From an uncultured Bacillota bacterium (GTDB taxonomy: Bacteria; Bacillota; Clostridia; Peptostreptococcales; Anaerovoracaceae): a DNA stretch of 6,524 bases. The notes beneath the pieces are model-generated. The model searched no databases. It saw only the letters and a list, made by a program, of their open reading frames with translations, and was not told the origin of the DNA. Within the stretch, counting starts at the first letter, position 1. Every line of letters begins with the position of its first letter. The stretch is from assembly GCA_902465215.1 (NCBI GenBank), contig CABQMM010000073.1, positions 1 to 6,524 on the forward strand, given 5' to 3'. Below, piece after piece: positions 1 through 5,609 of this stretch. The translations under genes were made by a program, and so were the position numbers.

Positions 1-140
1 TTTTTTCTGATATCGATTCCGCCGTTTCTTACAAGCGCAATTCCCGCGGAATCATATCCCCTGTATTCCAGCTTTTTAAGGCCGTCCATGATGATGCTTC
101 TCGCATCGTTTTTTCCTACATATCCTACAATACCGCACAT
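1..140 (-). CDS. glmS: Glucosamine-6-phosphate synthase (glutamine-fructose-6-phosphate aminotransferase, isomerizing), N-terminal fragment
   Basis: The first 46 codons are visible; the rest lies beyond the left edge. The protein begins MCGIVGYVG, and Cys2, exposed after Met removal, is the catalytic nucleophile of class II (Ntn) glutamine amidotransferases. The motif [11 protein letters not shown] at residues 25-35 is typical of GlmS. The enzyme is cytoplasmic and converts fructose-6-phosphate plus glutamine to glucosamine-6-phosphate, the entry step to UDP-GlcNAc. The start is well supported: an AGGAGA ribosome binding site sits 8 bases upstream, at the extreme end of glmM, and the conserved N-terminus must start at this Met. 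It is the last visible gene of the cdaA-cdaR-glmM-glmS operon and supplies the substrate of GlmM. The family is usually about 600 residues. The related amidotransferase PurF is excluded by the [10 protein letters not shown] wording and by the neighbours. Confidence 0.96.
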   Translation of the reverse strand, partial: MCGIVGYVGKNDARSIIMDGLKKLEYRGYDSAGIALVRNGGIDIRK

Positions 141-145
141 AATTT

Positions 146-1498
146 CTATCTCCTAAACTTCTTTTCAATTAAAGCTGCAAGGTCTTCCGCCAAACGGCGT
201 ATCAATTCCGTGTCATTTCCCTCCAGCATAACGCGCACGAGAGGTTCTGTGCCGGACGGTCGGATTAAAACTCTTCCGTTTCCTTCCATCTGCGCCTCAA
301 TTGCCGCAATCGCAAGCGCAACCTCTTCATCCTTCATATAAGTTTTTTTATAATCATTGTTAATTTTTGCATTTACCAGCACCTGCGGATAAATCTTGAT
401 TTCATCGGCAAGCTCCGAAAGCTTCCTTCCCGACGCAAGAACTGCTTTTACAAGCTGAATGGAGGATAAAATTCCGTCGCCCGTCGTCGTGTGCTCAAGG
501 AAGATAATGTGTCCCGACTGTTCTCCTCCGATTACACATCCTGTTTTCAGCATCTGCTCCAGTACATATCTGTCGCCGACTCCGGTAACATCCACGCTGA
601 TTCCTTCAGCTTCCATCGCCTTGTGGAATCCGATATTGCTCATAACTGTCACAGTTACCTTGTCATCTTTCAGTCTGCCCTCTTCCTTCAGCATTTTCGC
701 GCAGATTGCGATGGTCTTATCGCCATCGAGCACCCTGCCGCGCTCATCAACGACGATGAGTCTGTCTGCATCTCCGTCAAAAGCAAGCCCGATATCCGCA
801 TGGTGCGCAAGCACCGCCGCCTGCAGCTTCTCTGGATGCGTCGATCCGCATGCATCGTTTATGTTCGTTCCGTCCGGGCGGTCACCGATTGCAAGCACTT
901 CCGCGCCGAGCGCTTCGTATACTTTCGGCGCTACCTGATAGGACGCTCCGTTTGCACAGTCAAGCACCACTTTTTTGCCGTCAAGCCTGAAGTCAGCAGT
1001 TTCGAGCAGGTGGTTCGCATAAAGTTCAAGCGCATTCCCTTCTGCCTCGAGGCATTTGCCGATTTCTTCACCTGTAATATGGCTGTTTACATCCACACTG
1101 CTTATGATTAAATCCTCTATTTTTTCTTCCAGCAGATCGTCAAGTTTGAATCCATTGCCGTTGAAAAATTTAATTCCGTTGTATTCAAAAGTATTATGTG
1201 AAGCACTAATTACAATTCCCGCATCTGCGTTGTAGCACCTTGCTAGGTATGCAACAGCCGGCGTTGGAATAACCCCGGCTTTGATAACATTGCCTCCGAC
1301 CGCTAAAATCCCCGCAGTCAGTGCGTTTTCAAGCATATCACCCGACACTCGAGTGTCTTTGCCTATTACAATTACGGGTCTTGCCGCGTTCTTTTTGAGA
1401 ACGAAAGTGCCTGCCTTTCCTAAGTTGAACGCCAGTTCCGGCGTCAATTCCTTGTTTGCGATACCTCTTACGCCATCCGTTCCGAAGAGTCTGCCCAT
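146..1498 (-). CDS. glmM: Phosphoglucosamine mutase
   Basis: This 450-residue cytoplasmic enzyme has the normal length for GlmM and interconverts glucosamine-6-phosphate and glucosamine-1-phosphate for UDP-GlcNAc synthesis. All hallmarks of the alpha-D-phosphohexomutase family are visible. The N-terminus is [11 protein letters not shown]. The phosphoserine loop is SASHN at 98-102, with Ser100 as the phosphorylated residue. The Mg-binding loop DGDADR is at 241-246, the sugar-binding GGEQSGH at 324-330, and the phosphate-binding [11 protein letters not shown] at 413-423. The residue after SASHN is Thr rather than the more common Pro. The start is supported by AGGAGG at 1505-1510, 6 bases upstream of ATG. 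It follows cdaR with a 17-base gap and precedes glmS by 5 bases. In other Firmicutes GlmM binds CdaA directly and inhibits it, so co-transcription here fits a regulatory as well as metabolic partnership. PgcA/ManB-type mutases are less likely given the GlmM-specific start and the operon. Confidence 0.97.
   Translation of the reverse strand: MGRLFGTDGVRGIANKELTPELAFNLGKAGTFVLKKNAARPVIVIGKDTRVSGDMLENALTAGILAVGGNVIKAGVIPTPAVAYLARCYNADAGIVISASHNTFEYNGIKFFNGNGFKLDDLLEEKIEDLIISSVDVNSHITGEEIGKCLEAEGNALELYANHLLETADFRLDGKKVVLDCANGASYQVAPKVYEALGAEVLAIGDRPDGTNINDACGSTHPEKLQAAVLAHHADIGLAFDGDADRLIVVDERGRVLDGDKTIAICAKMLKEEGRLKDDKVTVTVMSNIGFHKAMEAEGISVDVTGVGDRYVLEQMLKTGCVIGGEQSGHIIFLEHTTTGDGILSSIQLVKAVLASGRKLSELADEIKIYPQVLVNAKINNDYKKTYMKDEEVALAIAAIEAQMEGNGRVLIRPSGTEPLVRVMLEGNDTELIRRLAEDLAALIEKKFRR
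149..154 (-). promoter_or_regulatory. Ribosome binding site of glmS inside the glmM 3' end
   Basis: Read on the minus strand, AGGAGA overlaps the last two Arg codons of glmM and is followed by the glmM TAG stop and then ATG, 8 bases after the motif. The glmM stop and glmS start are 5 bases apart. Terminating ribosomes are therefore well placed to re-initiate, so translational coupling of the two genes is inferred. Confidence 0.8.
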
Positions 1499-1515
1499 CT
1501 TCTTCCTCCTGCTTT

Positions 1516-2712
1516 TTATTCCATAGTAATACTAATATTGATTTCTCCCGGAGTATATTCCAAGTCAGTGTGAGATTTTGTGCATACGCAGGAAAGCCCT
1601 ACCGTATGCTCTCCTTCTTCTAAACCGTCGATGTCCGCGGTCAATGAAAAATCTTCCTCTGTAATATCGCTCATTTCTTCCGGTTTTGCAGTAACGGTTA
1701 CCTTGATTTTCACATTTTTCACGACAGCCGTCGCGTCCTCACCAATTCCGCTCAGAACCACATCGTTTTCCGTAAAGGTAAAGGTCTTCGTCTCCACGCC
1801 TTTCACGCTTACATTTACATAAAGGTTCTGCGACTCCGATGCAGCGGTCACTCCGCTCGGTAAAATCGGTTCGATTTTAATTTTCGTATCCTCATACACA
1901 TCGGAAAGATCAATATTTTTGCACTGTACTTTCTCAATAGTGGAAAGCACATTCTCTCTTCCCTTAATTGTAATCGTTTTCGGAACCGAAAAGCTGCGCT
2001 CGAAAGCGCTGTGCTCCACTCCGGTGATTGGAACATCAAGGCTGACTGTCTTCTTTTTCAGCATAACCGCTGTAATCGAAACATTGGACTTTGACAATTT
2101 TACGCCTTCGACTTCCTCGCCGTTTTCGTCTACCGGAACGAGTGGCACGGTAAGGGATTTCATTTCGTCAGCAACTTTTCCTGCATCCAGCGCTGCGCGG
2201 ACGCTCGTTACCTTTTCAACCAAAGTTTTCGCGCCTTTCACCATAACTTTCTCATCGCTTATTTGCACGATACTCGGTTCATTCTCATCATCCGTCTGAT
2301 TTTCCAAAGTCGGATTGATTGGTTTCTCTGCGCTGACTAATTCGTCCACCACAATCGTAATCTTCTGTACGCTGAGATTTTCAACCGAAACATCATCAGG
2401 AGGCGTTACATTAAGTTTTACCTTGTTTTCTCCGACCTTCAGTCCCTCGACATCCGCCGTAACAATAAATTCGGAGTCCTTAATTTTGCTCAAAGTCTGG
2501 CGCTGACAAGAATAGTTGATATTAACTTTACTGTAATCCATCGACAAAATTATCAAATCATCCGCTGCAAGGGTCTGCTCATTCAGGAGCGTAATCGGCA
2601 CCCCCTTAGCCGTCTCCGTCGAAGACTGATTGACGTCTACCAAAACATATGCCCACAAAACGATTGCTACAATCAAGGCGATGATTAAATTTAATTTATT
2701 ACTTTTCAGCAT
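1516..2712 (-). CDS. cdaR: YbbR-domain protein, CdaA regulator
   Basis: A 398-residue membrane-anchored protein. Residues 1-7 are short and basic, residues 8-26 form a single hydrophobic helix, and the rest is beta-rich and acidic, predicted to lie outside the membrane. Four YbbR-like repeats can be outlined at about 30-125, 126-222, 223-308 and 309-398. Each shows the recurring pattern of V-x-V/I strands and an 'L-x-x-G' turn, for example ADVEGLKVGENKV near 86 and ADIDGLEEGEHTV near 359. CdaR proteins in Bacillus, Listeria and Staphylococcus modulate the diadenylate cyclase CdaA. This one is likely to do the same, but the external signal is unknown. Its start overlaps the end of cdaA by 14 bases, and AAGGGGG lies 6 bases before the ATG inside cdaA, so coupled translation is likely. 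The sequence is less conserved than its neighbours, as is normal for YbbR proteins. The assignment rests on architecture plus position. Confidence 0.92.
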   Translation of the reverse strand: MLKSNKLNLIIALIVAIVLWAYVLVDVNQSSTETAKGVPITLLNEQTLAADDLIILSMDYSKVNINYSCQRQTLSKIKDSEFIVTADVEGLKVGENKVKLNVTPPDDVSVENLSVQKITIVVDELVSAEKPINPTLENQTDDENEPSIVQISDEKVMVKGAKTLVEKVTSVRAALDAGKVADEMKSLTVPLVPVDENGEEVEGVKLSKSNVSITAVMLKKKTVSLDVPITGVEHSAFERSFSVPKTITIKGRENVLSTIEKVQCKNIDLSDVYEDTKIKIEPILPSGVTAASESQNLYVNVSVKGVETKTFTFTENDVVLSGIGEDATAVVKNVKIKVTVTAKPEEMSDITEEDFSLTADIDGLEEGEHTVGLSCVCTKSHTDLEYTPGEINISITME

Positions 2713-3541
2713 TTTTTACCCCCTTGAGAGCCTTTTTGATTCTGTCACCGAGTTTTTGCTCCGTTTCCCCCTCAAAATACAGGTTCAAAAGTTTTTTCTC
2801 AATGCTCTTGCCATCTAAGAATCGGGTTAATCTGCCGTTCTGCGCCACAGAAATAACCCCCGTTTCCTCAGACACAATGATAACCAAAGCGTCTGAGTTT
2901 TCCGTAATTCCAATGCCTGCCCGGTGTCTGGTCCCCAGTTCCTTGTTCAGTTCTTTATTCTGCGTAAGCGGCAAAACGCATCCTGCCGCATAGAGCTTGT
3001 CGCCCCGGACGATGACCGCGCCGTCGTGCAGCGGCGTTCCTTCATAAAAGAGGGTTCCGATCATCTGTGCCGTAATCTGTGCGTCGATGACGGTTCCTGT
3101 CTCCACTATATCGTTCAATGCGATTTCTCTCTCAATGACAATCAGAGCGCCCGTCCTGCTTGCAGACATGGAATCGACCGCCTCCACAAACTGACCTACA
3201 ATTCGCTTGGCTTCTTCCTTATCCACTTCGCCGAAAACATTGGTAATTCTGCTTCTGCCCAAATACTCAAGCGCTCTTCGCAGTTCTGGCTGGAAGATAA
3301 CCACAATCGCCACCAGTCCGGCGCTGATGAGGCTTGACAAAAGCCAGTGTAGTGTATATAAATGCATCCACTTGGAAAGCAGTGTCGCCACCACCAAAAG
3401 CAGCAATCCTTTCGCGAGCTGTTCGGCTCTGGTTTCTCTGATAAATCCCAGCAATTTATATATAAGAAACGTGATGATTACAATGTCTAAAACATCTGTA
3501 ATTCCAACACTTGAAGTGATATTGTTAAAAATATTTTCCAT
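2699..3541 (-). CDS. cdaA: Membrane diadenylate cyclase CdaA (c-di-AMP synthase)
   Basis: A 280-residue integral membrane enzyme that condenses two ATP to cyclic di-AMP, a second messenger controlling potassium and osmolyte transport and envelope homeostasis. Three N-terminal hydrophobic helices (about 13-33, 43-57 and 66-83) are followed by FQPELRRALE at 83-92, the standard lead into the DAC (DisA_N) domain. Catalytic motifs are intact: LHDGAVIV at 171-178 with the DGA core, GTRHRA at 203-208, and SEETG at 224-228. The length matches CdaA (about 270-280) and not DisA or CdaS, because the DisA DNA-binding part is absent and three helices are present. The start is supported by AAAGGG, 8 bases upstream, and by a promoter a short distance further up. 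It is the first gene of the operon with cdaR, glmM and glmS, the conserved Firmicute arrangement. CdaR and GlmM are expected to adjust its activity. Confidence 0.97.
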   Translation of the reverse strand: MENIFNNITSSVGITDVLDIVIITFLIYKLLGFIRETRAEQLAKGLLLLVVATLLSKWMHLYTLHWLLSSLISAGLVAIVVIFQPELRRALEYLGRSRITNVFGEVDKEEAKRIVGQFVEAVDSMSASRTGALIVIEREIALNDIVETGTVIDAQITAQMIGTLFYEGTPLHDGAVIVRGDKLYAAGCVLPLTQNKELNKELGTRHRAGIGITENSDALVIIVSEETGVISVAQNGRLTRFLDGKSIEKKLLNLYFEGETEQKLGDRIKKALKGVKNAEK

Positions 3542-3570
3542 AAACTTACCCTTTCATACATACTAATTCT

Positions 3571-3599
3571 ATTGTACTTGATAAATATGTTATTTTCAA
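3571..3599 (-). promoter_or_regulatory. Sigma-A-type promoter of the cdaA-cdaR-glmM-glmS operon
   Basis: On the minus strand TTGAAA (3599-3594) and TACAAT (3576-3571) are separated by exactly 17 bases; each hexamer has 5 of 6 consensus bases. Transcription would start near 3564, giving a leader of about 23 bases before the cdaA ATG, with AAAGGG as ribosome binding site. The -35 box and spacer coincide with an imperfect dyad (CTTGA...TCAAG, 3577-3600). No riboswitch or attenuator fits in such a short leader. Confidence 0.75.
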
Positions 3600-3629
3600 G
3601 TGGGCACAGTGATTTTTTGTTTTATCATT

Positions 3630-3659
3630 TTGCTCCGCCGCCGCATATACTGACATAAT
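3630..3659 (+). promoter_or_regulatory. Probable promoter of the amidase-like gene
   Basis: CATAAT at 3654-3659 matches the -10 consensus in 5 of 6 bases and is preceded by TG one base away (TGA-CATAAT, 3651-3659), an extended -10 element. The candidate -35 is weak: TTGCTC at 3630-3635, spaced 18 bases. The strong ribosome binding site GGAGGTG follows at 3673-3679, 5 bases before the ATG at 3685. This promoter stands back to back with the cdaA promoter. A sporulation sigma factor cannot be excluded because TATACT/CATATACT overlaps the region. Confidence 0.5.
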
Positions 3660-3684
3660 AAAACGATACAACGGAGGTGTTTTT

Positions 3685-4227
3685 ATGGCTTCAGTTTTTC
3701 TCAGCCCCTCGACGCAGGAATACAACCAGTTTGTCACCGGGGGTACGGAAGAATATTACACAAATCTTATTGCTGATGCAATGGTTCCTTACCTCAGAGC
3801 TGCCGGCATTGATTTTTCTCGAAATAATCCGAATGGTACGGTCATTGATTCTGTAAATGCGTCCAATTCGGGAAATTATGACTTCCATCTGGCGATTCAC
3901 ACCAATGCCGCGCCTGCCAATCTGTCCGGCCGTATTCAGGGGCCCGATGTTTATTATTACCGCGACAGTCCGCGCAGCAAAGCCGCTGCAGAAATTTTTG
4001 CGAATAATCTGAAACTCATCTATCCGCAGCCGGAGCTTGTGACCGTCGTTCCGACGACAAGTCTGGTCGAGCTTCGCCGCACGAAAGCCCCTGCAGTTCT
4101 AGTTGAAGTCGCTTATCATGACAATGTAGACGATGCGAACTGGATCACATCCAATATTGAGGAAATTGCTGAAAATCTTTCCTTGTCGCTTGCCGATGTG
4201 CTGGGCGTTCCTTTTGTTGAGATTTAA
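3685..4227 (+). CDS. Amidase_3-like protein (putative N-acetylmuramoyl-L-alanine amidase), cytoplasmic, altered metal site
   Basis: A 180-residue protein that resembles the Amidase_3 catalytic fold (CwlD/LytC/AmiC type), which cleaves the bond between MurNAc and L-Ala of peptidoglycan stems. Visible matches, in order, are a first strand VFLSPSTQ at 4-11 in the place of the usual L-DPGHGG; GTEEYYTN at 20-27 with Glu22 or Glu23 at the second metal-ligand position; a helix at 27-40; HLAIHTNAAP at 68-77, where His72 corresponds to the SIHxN ligand; VYYY at 89-92; and APAVLVEVAYHDN at 135-147, with Glu141 at the catalytic glutamate position. The first zinc-ligand His is absent (Ser/Thr/Gln there), and no signal peptide or membrane helix is present, so an exported murein hydrolase role is uncertain. 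The start is fixed by GGAGGTG 5 bases upstream. The gene lies alone, divergent from the cdaA operon. It may be an active variant using another ligand (His68 or His145), or a non-catalytic relative; the true substrate is unknown. Confidence 0.8.
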   Translation: MASVFLSPSTQEYNQFVTGGTEEYYTNLIADAMVPYLRAAGIDFSRNNPNGTVIDSVNASNSGNYDFHLAIHTNAAPANLSGRIQGPDVYYYRDSPRSKAAAEIFANNLKLIYPQPELVTVVPTTSLVELRRTKAPAVLVEVAYHDNVDDANWITSNIEEIAENLSLSLADVLGVPFVEI

Positions 4228-4237
4228 AGCTTTCTGT

Positions 4238-4266
4238 TTGACAATCCTGCCGAAAGATGTAATAAT
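4238..4266 (+). promoter_or_regulatory. Strong sigma-A promoter of the methyltransferase gene
   Basis: A perfect TTGACA at 4238-4243 is followed after 17 bases by AATAAT at 4261-4266 (5 of 6 consensus bases). It is preceded by TG one base away, so it also has an extended -10. Expected transcription start is near 4273. The leader is about 35 bases and carries GGAGA at 4298-4302 before the ATG at 4308. The -35 begins 11 bases after the amidase stop, and no terminator hairpin is seen between the genes. The downstream gene may therefore also receive read-through, but it has its own strong promoter. Confidence 0.8.
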
Positions 4267-4307
4267 TGAACATAATATTAAAGCACAAAAGTTAAACGGA
4301 GATTAAC

Positions 4308-5609
4308 ATGGATAAAAATATAGATAAATTGGAGCAGCTATTTACTGAAATTTTCGCAGGGGATTCTCTTCTCAAAATCATTTTTTCCGGGAAGCGCAAA
4401 AAATCCCTTGCGTACAGCAAAGTTATGATGCGTCCGCTCAAAATCGGCGGGCAGGCAAAATATCAGGCGGAGTATACTTACCCGAAAAAAGTAACGCATT
4501 CCAATCTTGAAGCAGGCGATGCGCGCAGCCTTGCGCTGCGCCTGGTCTGTGAAGATTTCAAGCAGATAAACATTTTCTTGCGGGATTCGGAGATTCAGGT
4601 TCTCGCGGCGAAGCCTGAAACCCCTCGGATTACCCGCAAGGCCTTGGCTGCTCCGGCTGCATCGTCTTCAAAGGCACCGGGGAACGCAGGTGCTCCGGCA
4701 GCCGGTTCGGCGGCGTTGGCTCCGGGGTCTTCGGCAGCCGACACGGCTGCACCTGCTTCCGGCCCGGCGAAAGCTGCTGCGACTGCGCCGGCTTTGGCTC
4801 ATAACCGTGCGAAAAACTATGTACTGCCTGCGGGCGTTCCCTGTGATTTTCTGATTCGCCTTGGGATTATGGGCGAAGATGGAACCGTATTTCCGCGCAG
4901 CTACAGCAAATTCCGTCAGATTAACCGCTATCTTGAAATCGTGGAAGATGTTTTCCCGTACCTGCCTAAGGATAAGACTTTGAAAATCATTGATTTCGGC
5001 TGCGGCAAGGCATATCTGACCTTTGCTCTTTATCACTACCTCAAGGTGATGCAGCAGCGAAATGTAGAAATTATCGGACTGGATTTAAAGGAGGATGTCA
5101 TCGACTTCTGCAGCGGCGTCGCATCCGACCTCGGCTACGATGAATTGAAGTTTTTGAAAGGCAACATTGCAGACTATACGGACGACCACGCGGACATGGT
5201 CGTAACGCTTCACGCCTGCGACACCGCAACCGATTATGCGCTGATTAACGCGGTTGCCTGGAACACAAAAGTCATCCTCAGCGTTCCGTGCTGCCAGCAT
5301 GAGCTGTTTAAACAAATAAAAAACGACCTTCATAGGCCGATTCTCAAACACGGCATTTTAAAAGATCGTTTCACTGAATATCTGACCGATGGGCTTCGCG
5401 GTTTGAAACTCGAGGCCTGCGGCTACGATGTGGCGATGATTGAATTTACATCGCTGGAGCACACCGCCCGCAACATCATGATAAAGGCAGTAAAAACAAA
5501 TGCTGCCGAGGCCTACGCGAAAAAGAAACGCGAAGCCGCCGAGCAGCAATATCAGGCATTATGTGATTTTTATCAGGTCACGCCGACCATCGGCAAACTC
5601 GGCAGGTGA
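4308..5609 (+). CDS. Class I SAM-dependent methyltransferase, two-domain, Methyltransf_32-like (PCCQH motif)
   Basis: A 433-residue cytoplasmic protein. Residues 1-106 form an N-terminal domain of unknown function (KIIFSGKRKKS, then YPKKVTHSNL). Residues 112-164 are an Ala/Pro/Gly/Ser linker, and the catalytic domain starts at HNRAKNYVLPAG (165-176). The Rossmann motifs are clear: IIDFGCGKAYLTFALY at 227-242 (motif I, SAM binding), IIGLDLK at 255-261 (acidic ribose-binding position), VVTLHACDTATDYAL at 298-312, and VILSVPCCQHEL at 322-333. LHAC-D-AT plus PCCQH resembles the family that includes METTL25, GSTCD and Trm13-type proteins, which suggests an RNA or protein target; the substrate of bacterial members is not known to me. 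The C-terminus (400-433) is a charged helix. The start is supported by GGAGA 5 bases upstream and by a strong promoter. It ends tail to tail with the dynamin gene with no spacer. Confidence 0.88.
   Translation: MDKNIDKLEQLFTEIFAGDSLLKIIFSGKRKKSLAYSKVMMRPLKIGGQAKYQAEYTYPKKVTHSNLEAGDARSLALRLVCEDFKQINIFLRDSEIQVLAAKPETPRITRKALAAPAASSSKAPGNAGAPAAGSAALAPGSSAADTAAPASGPAKAAATAPALAHNRAKNYVLPAGVPCDFLIRLGIMGEDGTVFPRSYSKFRQINRYLEIVEDVFPYLPKDKTLKIIDFGCGKAYLTFALYHYLKVMQQRNVEIIGLDLKEDVIDFCSGVASDLGYDELKFLKGNIADYTDDHADMVVTLHACDTATDYALINAVAWNTKVILSVPCCQHELFKQIKNDLHRPILKHGILKDRFTEYLTDGLRGLKLEACGYDVAMIEFTSLEHTARNIMIKAVKTNAAEAYAKKKREAAEQQYQALCDFYQVTPTIGKLGR
4641..4799 (+). repeat. GC-rich low-complexity linker segment inside the methyltransferase gene
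   Basis: This stretch encodes residues 112-164, of which 25 of 53 are Ala and nearly all others are Pro, Gly or Ser. By hand count it is about 70% GC, well above its surroundings. It contains short in-frame repeats, including CGGCAGCCG at 4696-4704 and again at 4732-4740, exactly 12 codons apart, and several GCTCCGG-like words. This looks like a flexible interdomain tether that grew by slippage or small duplications. It is not an independent element. Confidence 0.8.

Noticed and set aside
491..1111. Long plus-strand open frame (about 206 codons) opposite glmM
   Set aside because: It lies wholly antisense to a gene with every GlmM motif intact, has no good ribosome binding site, and its product looks like a shadow translation with no recognisable domain.
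3640..3673. Sporulation (sigma-E-like) promoter for the amidase-like gene
   Set aside because: CATATACT resembles a sigma-E -10 partly, but no convincing -35 (ATA-type) is found at the right distance. The extended -10 CATAAT is a better explanation.
4228..4307. Terminator or small RNA between the amidase-like gene and the methyltransferase
   Set aside because: No stem-loop with T-run is visible. The gap is accounted for by a near-consensus promoter, short leader and ribosome binding site.
4668..5036. Minus-strand open frame opposite the methyltransferase linker and motif I
   Set aside because: The Arg/Ser/Cys-rich product is the antisense image of GC-rich Ala/Pro codons. The sense strand has clear methyltransferase motifs.
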